Source of the DNA: Blautia schinkii DSM 10518
GTDB taxonomy: Bacteria > Bacillota > Clostridia > Lachnospirales > Lachnospiraceae
Assembly: GCA_000702025.1 (NCBI GenBank)
Contig: JNKJ01000025.1
Coordinates: forward strand, 1 to 64,000
Reading direction: 5' to 3'
Length of the DNA stretch: 64,000 nt
A program made the position numbers and the translations under genes. The stretch's first letter is position 1. Each line of letters begins with the position of its first letter. The notes under the pieces are model-generated. The model did not search any database, was not told where the DNA came from, and was given only the letters and a program-made list of their open reading frames with translations. Positions 43,467-51,609 of this stretch are shown one piece after another.

Positions 43467-43495
43467 ACTATCGCCCAAAATAGGTTCCAGGTCAA
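43467..43495 (-). promoter_or_regulatory. Promoter of the spermidine-synthase-like/sbcDC operon
   Basis: On the minus strand, TTGACC (43495-43490), a 17-bp spacer and GATAGT (43472-43467), giving a leader of about 60 nt. It lies between the terminator of the preceding operon and the ATG at 43402. Confidence 0.5.
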
Positions 43496-43539
43496 GGGCT
43501 ATTTGTTTTTATTTTATGAAATGGGAAAATCAACAATAA

Positions 43540-43587
43540 AAAATGACCGCCCCCCGTCGCTGATGCGTCAAGGTTTGCGGTCATTTT
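43540..43587 (-). terminator. Rho-independent terminator of the DeoR-regulated operon
   Basis: AAAATGACCGC (43540-43550) and GCGGTCATTTT (43577-43587) form an 11-bp stem; the minus strand continues with a T-run (CATTTTTTATT). Its arms closely resemble the terminator at 50865-50902. Confidence 0.88.
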
Positions 43588-43628
43588 CCCATTTTGATTT
43601 GGATGACATGACTATAAACGGGCAGTTA

Positions 43629-44552
43629 TTATAAACCGTGATATTTCCTGGATACTTCCGGAGAGCGTGCAATTCTAAGGATATCATACCACTGCTCCCG
43701 GCTCATGGAATATTCAAGTGCTTTCACTGCTGCCAGCACCCGTTCCTTCTTACCTGTGCCGGTAATGGGAACCACTTTCACCGGAAGACGGTAAAGCCAT
43801 GCATACATTACCTCATCGACATTTTCCGCACCCAGTTCCAGTCTGATCTCCTCCAGCACCTCCAGAGTTGCCAAATTCGCCTTAGAAAGATTCTTACTAT
43901 GCAGTTCCCCTCCGCAAAGGGGAGAATATGCCAGCAATGGAATTTTTCTTTGCAAAGCATCCTCCATGGTGCCGTCTGCAAGAAAATCCATGCACTGTAC
44001 ACTCATCTTTATTTCATTCGTAAGAATCGGTAATGTCAGACAACTTTCCAGTGCCTTAATCTGCTCCGGCAGAAAGTTAGAGACGCCTACATGCCTTACC
44101 TTTCCATCCTTATATAGCTTCTCCAGGGCTTCCGCCGTTTCGGCCGGATCCATGAGAGGGCAGGGACGGTGCAGCAGATATAAATCTATCGTGTCAATAC
44201 CCAGGCGCAATAATGACTGCTCACAGGCAGCAATGATATACTCTTTTGACAGATTATATGATTCGCTCACGAAATACGGCCTTCTCAGGGAATCGTACAC
44301 AATCCCACCCTTTGTTATAATCTCCATTCTCGTACGCAGGGCAGGTTCCAATTTAAGCATCTCGCCAAAATAACGCTCACATTCTCCCTGCCCATAGATA
44401 TCCGCATGGTCGAAAGTGGTAAGGCCGAGTTCCAGATATTCATTAACTCTGTTTAATAATTCCTGCCGGTCTAATCCCCACTCCATAAGATTCATGGTAC
44501 CTACCGCCACAGGGGCTATGTCAAAATCCCTACATAACGTAATCCTATCCAT
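43629..44552 (-). CDS. Aldo/keto reductase
   Basis: A 307-residue NAD(P)H-dependent oxidoreductase with a TIM-barrel fold. The catalytic tetrad is visible: D48 in TTFDHADIYG, Y53, K81 in ITKGG and H128 in YLLHRP. The C-terminal cofactor region contains VKVVPITGTGKKERV. It resembles the YdhF-like subgroup. It is the last gene of the seven-member DeoR-linked locus, 16 bp after the aldolase, and probably reduces or oxidises a sugar or aldehyde made in that pathway; the substrate is not evident. The RBS is GGGGAGGAATCGGA. Confidence 0.92.
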   Translation of the reverse strand: MDRITLCRDFDIAPVAVGTMNLMEWGLDRQELLNRVNEYLELGLTTFDHADIYGQGECERYFGEMLKLEPALRTRMEIITKGGIVYDSLRRPYFVSESYNLSKEYIIAACEQSLLRLGIDTIDLYLLHRPCPLMDPAETAEALEKLYKDGKVRHVGVSNFLPEQIKALESCLTLPILTNEIKMSVQCMDFLADGTMEDALQRKIPLLAYSPLCGGELHSKNLSKANLATLEVLEEIRLELGAENVDEVMYAWLYRLPVKVVPITGTGKKERVLAAVKALEYSMSREQWYDILRIARSPEVSRKYHGL

Positions 44553-44568
44553 TCCGATTCCTCCCCAT

Positions 44569-45441
44569 TTATACCTTATCCGGCAAAATATTCTTCGCCA
44601 GCAATCTCATTTTATGCTCCGCAAAGTCCGCCAGCCTTTCGTAAGCAGGTGCATACATATTTGCAACAGAATAGCCAAAACCATCCCCGCTTTGAACATG
44701 TGCCGTACTTTCGCCTACCACGCGTACCAGGTCCGTTGCCAGATTCACCTTGGTGATTCCATAATTAACAGCCTCCTGTACCTTATCCTCCGGGGTACCG
44801 GAACCTCCATGCATCACCAACGGTATAGAAACCCGGCTGTGGATTTTCTGAAGTCTTGGTATATTAATATGAGGCGGAAAATGATATTCCCCATGGACAG
44901 TTCCAATAGACACCGCTAACAAATCAATTCCCGTTTTCTCCACAAAGACGGCAGCCTCTTCAGGGTCTGTCTGCAATGCCTCCTCCTGGCTAAGAGAAAG
45001 CTTCTGTTCGCATCCTGCAATTTTCCCCAATTCCCCTTCTACGGTAACTCCATAGCGATGTGCATACTCCACCACCCTGGCGGTACGTTCTATATTTTCT
45101 TCCAAATCATATGCTGAAGCATCTATCATTACCGATTTAAACCCAGCGTCAATAGCCTGACAAATCTTATCGTAGTCCCTGAAATGGTCTGCATGGAGTA
45201 TGACCGGCACATCCACCTCCCCGGCAATAGTTTTTGCCGCCGCTACGGCATTGTCAAGCCCCCCGAAAAATTTCACTTCCGCATCGCCGATGATATACAG
45301 CATAGGCAGTCCAAGCTTCTGAGCTACCTGTGCAATAGCACGGCCATAAGCATAAGTCCATATACAAAATCCGCCCAACGCATATTTCCGTTCTCTGGCA
45401 TCCACCAGATAATCCTTTAATGGTGACAATTCTCTCTTCAT
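44569..45441 (-). CDS. Class II ketose-bisphosphate aldolase
   Basis: A 290-residue zinc-dependent aldolase (FbaA/GatY/KbaY family). The zinc ligands H86 (LHADHFRD), H183 (TVHGEYHFP) and H211 (MHGGSGTP) and the catalytic D85 are in place; phosphate-binding residues lie in GGSGT and NLATD (233-237). It splits a ketose 1,6-bisphosphate, or a related ketose phosphate, to dihydroxyacetone phosphate and an aldehyde. It lies between a PfkB kinase and an aldo/keto reductase. This gives a short pathway of import, phosphorylation and aldol cleavage for a ketose or tagatose-like sugar (inference). Confidence 0.93.
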   Translation of the reverse strand: MKRELSPLKDYLVDARERKYALGGFCIWTYAYGRAIAQVAQKLGLPMLYIIGDAEVKFFGGLDNAVAAAKTIAGEVDVPVILHADHFRDYDKICQAIDAGFKSVMIDASAYDLEENIERTARVVEYAHRYGVTVEGELGKIAGCEQKLSLSQEEALQTDPEEAAVFVEKTGIDLLAVSIGTVHGEYHFPPHINIPRLQKIHSRVSIPLVMHGGSGTPEDKVQEAVNYGITKVNLATDLVRVVGESTAHVQSGDGFGYSVANMYAPAYERLADFAEHKMRLLAKNILPDKV

Positions 45442-45462
45442 TGTAAATCCTTTCCCTCTGTC

Positions 45463-46410
45463 TCAGAGTCTATCTCTATGTAATATTTCATAAACCTGCT
45501 GTTTGTCCTTTAAAGCGGAAACCGCCCCTGCACCAGTGACGCTCACCGCTGCCGCCCCATTGGCAAACAAGGCTGCCTGCTGGAAATCCAAGCCTTGGAG
45601 CACTGCCGCCATAAAAGCCCCGGTGAAATTATCTCCTGCTCCTGTGGTATCGCAAACCTGCTTCTGGCAAAAGGCCGGAATCCGCTCCCGATATCCTTTC
45701 TCCGCCAAATAACAGCCCTGCTCCCCTAATTTGATAATTACATGTGTGGCTCCGCGGCTCAAAAAAGTCTCCGCCATTTTATCTACATCCATAGTTTCTG
45801 CCAAATATGATGCCTCTTCGTAGCTTGGTACAAAATAATCAATATAGGGCAGATTGCGGAACACCAAATCTCTTCCCTTGCCATATGCATCACTGGCTGT
45901 ATCTGCGGTTATCATTGCCCCTGCATCCTTGGCTGTCCGGAAAATCTTCTCCTCCCCCTTCCCGTCCAGCCCCGGAAGAAAATAAAAGCTACCATAGCTG
46001 ACCATCCGGGTCCGTTTTAAAAGCTCAAGGTCCACATCCTCCAATGTAAAATTGTGGATATTATCCCCCTCTCTTGTAAGAAAATTGCGGTTCCCGTCTG
46101 GCTTCACAAGAGCAATTGTCACCATGGTAGCCTCCTCTGCCACCTGCACCCAGGTATCGGCAATTCCTTCTCTGCGAAGCACCTCCATAAGATATTGTCC
46201 GTATGTATCATCACCCACCCGGGAACACAACGCTGCCCGACAGCCTAATCGTTTTGCGATTACTGCCTGAGTCATAGCTCCTCCTCCGGAGGATATGCCC
46301 AATTCCTTAAGCAGGGTAGCATCCCTTGTAAATAACGACTCGTCCACTTCTCTTACAACCATGTCATAAGCCATCATTCCCACTGCCACAATATCGTAAT
46401 CCTTTTCCAT
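45463..46410 (-). CDS. PfkB-family carbohydrate kinase
   Basis: A 315-residue ribokinase-fold sugar kinase. The N-terminal di-glycine substrate region is SSGGGAMTQAV; the C-terminal signature DTTGAGDNFTGAF contains the anion hole and catalytic Asp (GAGD). The start chosen is the ATG preceded by GTGGAGAGACGG; a TTG ten codons upstream is less likely. In this operon it probably phosphorylates the imported sugar or sugar phosphate before aldolase cleavage. The exact substrate (fructose, tagatose phosphate or a deoxy-ketose) cannot be told from sequence alone. Confidence 0.93.
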   Translation of the reverse strand: MEKDYDIVAVGMMAYDMVVREVDESLFTRDATLLKELGISSGGGAMTQAVIAKRLGCRAALCSRVGDDTYGQYLMEVLRREGIADTWVQVAEEATMVTIALVKPDGNRNFLTREGDNIHNFTLEDVDLELLKRTRMVSYGSFYFLPGLDGKGEEKIFRTAKDAGAMITADTASDAYGKGRDLVFRNLPYIDYFVPSYEEASYLAETMDVDKMAETFLSRGATHVIIKLGEQGCYLAEKGYRERIPAFCQKQVCDTTGAGDNFTGAFMAAVLQGLDFQQAALFANGAAAVSVTGAGAVSALKDKQQVYEILHRDRL

Positions 46411-46458
46411 CCGTCTCTCCACTAATTCGTAATTTTTCAAATACTCTTCACTGATGCC

Positions 46459-47289
46459 TTAATTTTTCACACTCCCTGCTGTCATTCCCTCCACAAAGTA
46501 TTTCTGGAAAAACAGGAACGCAATGATCAAGGGAATACTAGCCATCACAGACAAAGCCATCATTTCATTATATTGTGTCGTATACTGTCCTATCAGCATC
46601 CCAATCCCCACCGGAAGCGTCCTGGCTGCCGTATCTGATGTAAGTATGGTTGCATACAAAAATTCATTCCATGCCAGGATAAACGTATATACAGCGGTTG
46701 CCACTATTCCCGGCGCAGACACAGGAATAATGATCTGAAAAAATGTACGCAGTCTTGTGCACCCGTCCATTATGGCTGCTTCATCAATCTCTACAGGTAT
46801 GGTAGAAATAAAATCCCTCATCATTAAAATAGAAAAGGGTAAAGCAAAGGATATGTCCACAATCACCAAAGCTGTCCTCGTGTTATATAACCCCATTTTG
46901 GAAATAACCAGAAAATAAGGAACACTGAGCAAAACTAATGGAAACATCTGCGTCAGCAACAGATACAGCACAGTAAACCGTTTCCCACGGAAGGTAAACC
47001 GTGAAAGTCCATACCCCGCCAGCATTGCCAGAAAAACGCTAAGCACTGTCACCGAAATTGTCACAATATAGCTGTTAAGAAAAAGGCGCATCATGTCCGG
47101 CTTTCCCATTATCGTCAGATATGGTTTGATCGTCGCTGTCTCCGGAAAAATCCTTGTAGGGATAGTAAACACTTCATTATTGTTACGGATTGATATCAGA
47201 AACATCCAGGCCAGCGGAAAAATGATAATTGCTGAAAATACCAATAAAAGAATTGTCACGGAAATCTTCCGCATTTTCTGCTTTCTCAT
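46459..47289 (-). CDS. Carbohydrate ABC transporter permease, MalG type (DeoR locus)
   Basis: A 276-residue permease with six membrane segments and the coupling loop IDEAAIMDGCTRLRTFFQIIIP. It ends in YFVEGMTAGSVKN, the usual MalG-class ending. Two ATG codons are present after AAGGAGG; the second (47289) has the better spacing. It overlaps the end region of the MalF-type gene, so the two are coupled. It is followed by the PfkB gene. Confidence 0.95.
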   Translation of the reverse strand: MRKQKMRKISVTILLLVFSAIIIFPLAWMFLISIRNNNEVFTIPTRIFPETATIKPYLTIMGKPDMMRLFLNSYIVTISVTVLSVFLAMLAGYGLSRFTFRGKRFTVLYLLLTQMFPLVLLSVPYFLVISKMGLYNTRTALVIVDISFALPFSILMMRDFISTIPVEIDEAAIMDGCTRLRTFFQIIIPVSAPGIVATAVYTFILAWNEFLYATILTSDTAARTLPVGIGMLIGQYTTQYNEMMALSVMASIPLIIAFLFFQKYFVEGMTAGSVKN

Positions 47290-47291
47290 CC

Positions 47292-48182
47292 TCATTCCTC
47301 CTTCCGCAGCGAACGTCTGATATATATTGCCGAAAACGCAAGCATCAGAAGCAGCATAATAACAGCCGTTGCAGATGCATTTCCATAGTCCAGCTTTTTA
47401 AAAGCCGCAGAATAGATCAAGGTAGACATCACCTCTGTTTTATTCATAGGCCCCCCGCCCGTCATAATATAAATCAAATCAAAGGAACGGAAATCCCATA
47501 TAAACTGCAGGGTTCCCACTGTAAAAATCACATTTTTAATCTGGGGAAGTACCACGTAAAAAAATACCTGCAAGGAATTAGCCCCATCCACAATCGCTGC
47601 TTCTTTAATATCCTCACTCACCGTCTGCATTCCCGCCAAAAGCATCAGCATGGCAAAGGGAAAGCTTCTCCATACATTCGTAAATACTACAGCAAGAAGA
47701 GCAAACCGCTCATCCCCGAACCAGCCAATCACATCTGTTATAATCCCAAGCTTCATCAGCAACCAGTTAATAATGCCAAAAGGATTCAGCATAATAACCC
47801 ATAATGCAGATACCACCGCACTTGAAAACAGCCAGGGAAGAAGAAGTGTGGTTCGAAGCACTCCTCGCAGCCAGGGATGGATTTTCGCAGAGAGAAGCGC
47901 TGCAAATAATAATGCCAGCAGCAAAATCAGCGAAACCGATACTATGGTAAAAAGAACTGTATTGCCTATTGCATTCCAGAACAGGCTGTCCTTAAAAATA
48001 TCCAGGTAATTGCCCAAACCGTAAAACTTGGGACTCGTAAATTTAGAGTAATCATAGAAGCTCATTTTCACAACCTGTAGAAGCGGATACCCGGTAACAG
48101 CCAGAAGAAGGACCATACCTGGCGCCACAAATCCAGTTCCTTTAGAAATTTCAAAAGCATTTTTTCTTCGGATTCTTTTCAC
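47292..48182 (-). CDS. Sugar ABC transporter permease, MalF type (DeoR locus)
   Basis: A 296-residue permease with six membrane segments and the EAA loop KEAAIVDGANSLQVFFYVVLP. The start chosen is GTG at 48182, preceded by a G-rich site (GGGGGTACACT). The reading frame runs 20 codons further, but that part lies in the intercistronic hairpin 48203-48240 and has no RBS. It pairs with the MalG-type gene that follows. Confidence 0.92.
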   Translation of the reverse strand: MKRIRRKNAFEISKGTGFVAPGMVLLLAVTGYPLLQVVKMSFYDYSKFTSPKFYGLGNYLDIFKDSLFWNAIGNTVLFTIVSVSLILLLALLFAALLSAKIHPWLRGVLRTTLLLPWLFSSAVVSALWVIMLNPFGIINWLLMKLGIITDVIGWFGDERFALLAVVFTNVWRSFPFAMLMLLAGMQTVSEDIKEAAIVDGANSLQVFFYVVLPQIKNVIFTVGTLQFIWDFRSFDLIYIMTGGGPMNKTEVMSTLIYSAAFKKLDYGNASATAVIMLLLMLAFSAIYIRRSLRKEE

Positions 48183-48202
48183 AGTGTACCCCCATTTCCG
48201 CC

Positions 48203-48240
48203 GGGAGCCACCGCAGAATTTCATCTGGCGGCGGCTTCCC
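48203..48240 (-). promoter_or_regulatory. Intercistronic hairpin between binding protein and permease (DeoR locus)
   Basis: GGGAGCCACCGC (48203-48214) pairs with GCGGCGGCTTCCC (48228-48240) with one mismatch and one bulge. It is equivalent in place to the hairpins in the other three importer loci. Confidence 0.7.
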
Positions 48241-48264
48241 ACAGTTCTTCCTTATTATTCACTC

Positions 48265-49536
48265 CTATTTCCCAAGCTCCTCAAACGCCTCATTCCACAC
48301 TGCCGCCGCTTCATTCAGTGCTTCCTGTGCAGTCTTATTTCCCGAAATAAATTCCTGTACCTGTATGGTGAATGCTTTGCGTAATTCATCAGACTGAGGC
48401 ATTCCTAAATCCGGATTAACAGCAATTCCGTTGTAAGCCTCTGCAAAAACCTTCATATACTCATCCTCCTGAATAAGCGGAGAATTTAAAACAGATTTGT
48501 TTGGCGGGAAAATCCCAATATCAGCAAGCTGAGTCTGCCCTTCCTCGCCCGCAAGCCAACTAATAAATGTCCACGCTGCCTGGGGGTTCTCACAATTTGA
48601 GGAAATGCCCATACAGCCGCCGCTGGCAGTAGTTGCCTCCTGTTTTCCGGCAGGCATAGGAACCACACCGAATTCCAATTCTGGATTGGCCGTCTTCTGA
48701 ATGCCCACACCCCAGGGGCCTTCAATCATAAAGGCTATATTCCCAGCCGAAAAGTTCGCCCTTTTCTCTTCTTCTCCTGCACTTAGTTCACCAGGAGTCA
48801 TGACCTTGGCATCAAGGAGCTTTTTATAAAATTCCATGCCCTCCACTCCGGCCTCCGTGTTGAAAGCAGCCTTAGTTCCTTCCGTAAGCGCTGCCCCTGC
48901 CTGAAGCATATATGGCCATACTTCATATGTAATACAGGTAGCCGGCTCTGTCTCCATGTTACCGGTAAATGCGTAAATACCTTTTTCCGGATCAGTTACT
49001 TTCACTGCTGCATCATATAACTCATCCCAATTAGTGGGAGGCTCAATACCTGCATCAGAAAGTATCTGTTTGTTATAAAACAGTGCAATGGTTCCGCTGT
49101 CAAAAGGAAGCGCGTAATGTGCTCCGTCATATTCTGTCCAGAGCGGGCCCTCTATGTCTGATTTAAACTTATCATCCATGTTTTCGTAATACTCATCTAT
49201 GGGAATAATAATCCCATTACTCGCAAATTCCAGATACCAGGGAGAATTGACAGGAATCACATCCGGCATCTGCCCCGACGCACTCAGAGTGAGGATTTTA
49301 TCATGCACCTGATCATAGGGCATGTCCTGCACCTCAACCTTGACCTCCGGATGAGCCTCATGAAAGGCATCCATCACTTTGTCAAAATTTTCTTCCCCCA
49401 ATTCGCTGCGTTTCCATGTGAGAAATGTTATTTCCGCCGGCTCCTCAGAATTATTTTCTTCTGCCAGAACCATACTGGCAGGTAAAGTACAGAGCATTAC
49501 TGCACTAAGCATTGCTGCAATCGCTTTTTTCTTCAT
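48265..49536 (-). CDS. Extracellular sugar-binding protein (DeoR locus)
   Basis: A 423-residue family-1 solute-binding protein. The start is the ATG after GGGAGGGTATTT; eight upstream codons are dropped. The signal peptide MKKKAIAAMLSAVMLCTLPA is cleaved probably after MVLA. The Cys is preceded by VML, so there is no lipobox. Mature motifs include EITFLTWKRSE, SASGQMPDVIPV and NIAFMIEGPWGVG. It is the first gene of the operon behind a palindrome-bearing promoter. The ligand is likely the sugar consumed by the kinase and aldolase downstream. Confidence 0.93.
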   Translation of the reverse strand: MKKKAIAAMLSAVMLCTLPASMVLAEENNSEEPAEITFLTWKRSELGEENFDKVMDAFHEAHPEVKVEVQDMPYDQVHDKILTLSASGQMPDVIPVNSPWYLEFASNGIIIPIDEYYENMDDKFKSDIEGPLWTEYDGAHYALPFDSGTIALFYNKQILSDAGIEPPTNWDELYDAAVKVTDPEKGIYAFTGNMETEPATCITYEVWPYMLQAGAALTEGTKAAFNTEAGVEGMEFYKKLLDAKVMTPGELSAGEEEKRANFSAGNIAFMIEGPWGVGIQKTANPELEFGVVPMPAGKQEATTASGGCMGISSNCENPQAAWTFISWLAGEEGQTQLADIGIFPPNKSVLNSPLIQEDEYMKVFAEAYNGIAVNPDLGMPQSDELRKAFTIQVQEFISGNKTAQEALNEAAAVWNEAFEELGK

Positions 49537-49631
49537 AAATACCCTCCCATTATTCATCATATATGTGTTTGCGGAATCCCGGCCGTCGCCGGAACCTCCT
49601 CTTTCTTGAAACGGGAATCGTAATAATTCCC

Positions 49632-49661
49632 CATATAAAAACTATCATGATAGATTTTTAA
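49632..49661 (-). promoter_or_regulatory. Promoter with palindromic operator in its spacer (DeoR locus)
   Basis: On the minus strand, TTAAAA (49661-49656) and TATATG (49637-49632) are 18 bp apart. The spacer contains the perfect 12-bp palindrome CTATCATGATAG (49642-49653), a good place for a repressor. TCATGATA recurs upstream of the deoR-type gene (50727-50734). Confidence 0.55.
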
Positions 49662-49666
49662 CTTTT

Positions 49667-50461
49667 TTAATTTTTTCCCAACTGGGCAATATGCAACCGG
49701 CACATATCCTCCAGCCTGTCCTTTACTTCCGGCTGGATACCACTGTCCGTGATGATATGATATTCCTTCTTAAGCTCGCATAGACGTATACTTGCCTTAC
49801 CATCTTTTTTATTAAGCTTTGAAGAGTCTGCCAAAAAGTATATCTCTTTTCCGGATTTCAGTATTTCCTTTTTATTTCCATATTCCAGAAAATCATTCAC
49901 TGAAAATCCACTGTCAAAATTAAATTCTGTCACTCCCAAAAACACTTTATTTGCATATATCATCTGAAACATCGTATCGAAAAACGGATTGGACAGGCAG
50001 GCTGTTTTAGCCCGGTAAGTTCCGCCCGAAAGTATGGTAGTGATACCCTCCCGGTTCTCCAGCTCCTCCGCAATATTTACAGCAGTAACCACCGCTGTGA
50101 TTCCCCGTTTGCCATATAGGGCACGAGCTAACTGAACTGTGGTTGAGCCGCTGTCAATAATAATGGTTTCCCCATGAAGTACCAGTGATGCTGCAAACTG
50201 ACCAATCGCCTTCTTTTCCTCCAGATTAATCTGGGAATGTATTTCATACCGTTGATTTAAGTATAGAGGGTCATCATCCACCAGCTTGGCTCCGCCCCGG
50301 ATGCGGACAATTTTATTCTTCTCTTCTAAATCTTTCAAATCCCTGCGGATAGTGATTTCCGATACAAACAGTTCCTCTGCTAAATCCTGTACAATCACAA
50401 ATTCACGTTCCTTAAGGATATTTAGTATCTCATTCTGCCGTTCACTTATCATGCCTGACAT
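49667..50461 (-). CDS. DeoR-family transcriptional regulator
   Basis: A 264-residue repressor. The N-terminal DeoR helix-turn-helix is clear (RQNEILNILKEREFVIVQDLAEEL then VSEITIRRDLKDLEE). The C-terminal sensor domain has the family motif IIDSGSTTVQLARAL and a Lys-containing segment (YFLADSSKLNKKDG) near residue 215. DeoR sensors usually bind a phosphorylated sugar, fitting the PfkB/aldolase pathway downstream. The start is ATG after AAGGGAAGTG; a GTG directly before it and an ATG three codons later are alternatives. It has its own good promoter. Confidence 0.93.
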   Translation of the reverse strand: MSGMISERQNEILNILKEREFVIVQDLAEELFVSEITIRRDLKDLEEKNKIVRIRGGAKLVDDDPLYLNQRYEIHSQINLEEKKAIGQFAASLVLHGETIIIDSGSTTVQLARALYGKRGITAVVTAVNIAEELENREGITTILSGGTYRAKTACLSNPFFDTMFQMIYANKVFLGVTEFNFDSGFSVNDFLEYGNKKEILKSGKEIYFLADSSKLNKKDGKASIRLCELKKEYHIITDSGIQPEVKDRLEDMCRLHIAQLGKN

Positions 50462-50509
50462 CACTTCCCTTGCTATTTCTTATCATATTGTTATCCTTTT
50501 CTTGTCTCT

Positions 50510-50538
50510 AATATATTGCAGATTTTTTGATTTGTAAA
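50510..50538 (-). promoter_or_regulatory. Promoter of the deoR-type gene
   Basis: On the minus strand, TTTACA (50538-50533), exactly 17 bp, TATATT (50515-50510). Each hexamer is one base from consensus. A tandem TTGATAATT pair lies 10 bp upstream of the -35. Confidence 0.7.
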
Positions 50539-50548
50539 GTTCAGTTTT

Positions 50549-50757
50549 TTGATAATTTTGATAATTTCTCGAACTTTTCCTATAAGTTTAATCAAAAAAC
50601 ATTCTTTTTATCATCTAATTATCACACTTGTTTTTTCTATTCTCACCACTATTGAAACATAAATGCACAATCTTCAACTATTAACCAACATCTCCGTGAT
50701 TTTATCTTAAAACATATTAAAACAGTCATGATAATTCCATGATAAAAATTGATAATT
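50549..50757. promoter_or_regulatory. Cluster of TGATAATT motifs, candidate DeoR sites
   Basis: TTGATAATT is tandem at 50549-50557 and 50558-50566; AATTATCA at 50617-50624; TGATAATT at 50729-50736 and 50750-50757. They may be operators of the adjacent regulator, though AT-rich sequence raises the chance level. Confidence 0.4.
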
Positions 50758-50864
50758 TGTAACGTCTCTATGACATTGAACGCCACGGTGTGTACATCCA
50801 ATTATTTCCACCCTGCGTTTTATCATCTTTGAGAACTTTAAACCATTAACGATATTAGCAATCA

Positions 50865-50902
50865 AAAATGACCACCTCCCTTCAAAGGATTGTGGTCATT
50901 TT
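50865..50902. terminator. Terminator after the flavin split-barrel gene
   Basis: AAAATGACCAC (50865-50875) and GTGGTCATTTT (50892-50902) form a perfect 11-bp stem with A/T flanks on both sides. It serves the minus-strand gene at 51007. Confidence 0.85.
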
Positions 50903-51006
50903 CTTTAATACTATCATCCTGAACTAGCCTCTAATATCCGGTAGTACATTTTTTTCTAATATTCGATCATCAGAAAGCTTGGGGAACAAAATTTCAAAGG
51001 AAAATA

Positions 51007-51462
51007 TTATTCCCCAACATATTCTATTTTAGAATATTTGCTATTTATAAAATCATAGGATTCTACAAATGGCACCCCATTCTCATATATCCATCTCTGT
51101 ACGAAAGTAGGGCTAACCTCGAAAAGTCTCTCATTACCTAAATGCGTATAACACTTATAAGAGCCAGGAAAATATGTTTCATACATTTTGCAAAACTCTG
51201 CATTTTCAATGGGTACGCCAACCTCCTCACAAATGCCTTCTATCTGAACTTCATCCATACATAAAGCCACCTGTGGATTTTCCTTTAACTGTTTACACTT
51301 TCGGAATGTAACGTCTGTTTGAAAATAGAATTTTCCATCAATGATAATAATACTCATCATTCTCGATGTAACTTTTTGATTGGCGGCTGTGGACAACACC
51401 ATCTTTCTGTGGTTTCCAATGCGTCCAAATAACTCCTTGCACACCTCTTCAAATCTATCCAT
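51007..51462 (-). CDS. Pyridoxamine 5'-phosphate oxidase-like flavin split-barrel protein
   Basis: A 151-residue protein of the PNPOx-like split-barrel fold (RKMVLSTAANQKVTSRMMSIII, GKFYFQTDVTFRKCKQLKENPQVALC), which usually binds FMN or F420/haem. Members reduce or oxidise small molecules; the specific reaction is not evident, and short members like this are not true PdxH. It has its own promoter and is bounded on both sides by terminators, so it is monocistronic and independent of the glycosidase locus. The RBS is CAGGAGGAATTAGCT. Confidence 0.88.
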   Translation of the reverse strand: MDRFEEVCKELFGRIGNHRKMVLSTAANQKVTSRMMSIIIIDGKFYFQTDVTFRKCKQLKENPQVALCMDEVQIEGICEEVGVPIENAEFCKMYETYFPGSYKCYTHLGNERLFEVSPTFVQRWIYENGVPFVESYDFINSKYSKIEYVGE

Positions 51463-51517
51463 AGCTAATTCCTCCTGAGATATATTTAATACTTTTTAAC
51501 ACGGATGCTCTGGTATC

Positions 51518-51547
51518 ATTATAACATACATGTCCCTTCCACATCAA
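51518..51547 (-). promoter_or_regulatory. Promoter of the split-barrel gene
   Basis: On the minus strand, TTGATG (51547-51542), an 18-bp spacer and extended TG-T-TATAAT (51523-51518). It lies directly after the terminator of the preceding operon. Confidence 0.65.
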
Positions 51548-51555
51548 AAGCATTT

Positions 51556-51594
51556 AAAAAGGATTGACATCAACAATCGATATCAATCCTTTTT
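51556..51594 (-). terminator. Terminator of the GHL6 glycosidase operon
   Basis: AAAAAGGATTGA (51556-51567) and TCAATCCTTTTT (51583-51594) form a 12-bp stem; the minus strand ends in a T-run. Confidence 0.88.
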
Positions 51595-51609
51595 ATTACC
51601 AAACTGCTA

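Larger units (their letters stand above)
50462..51006. other. AT-rich gene-free region upstream of the deoR-type gene
   Basis: These 545 bp hold the deoR-type promoter, several TGATAATT-type motifs and the terminator 50865-50902. No ORF with an RBS is visible. Confidence 0.6.
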
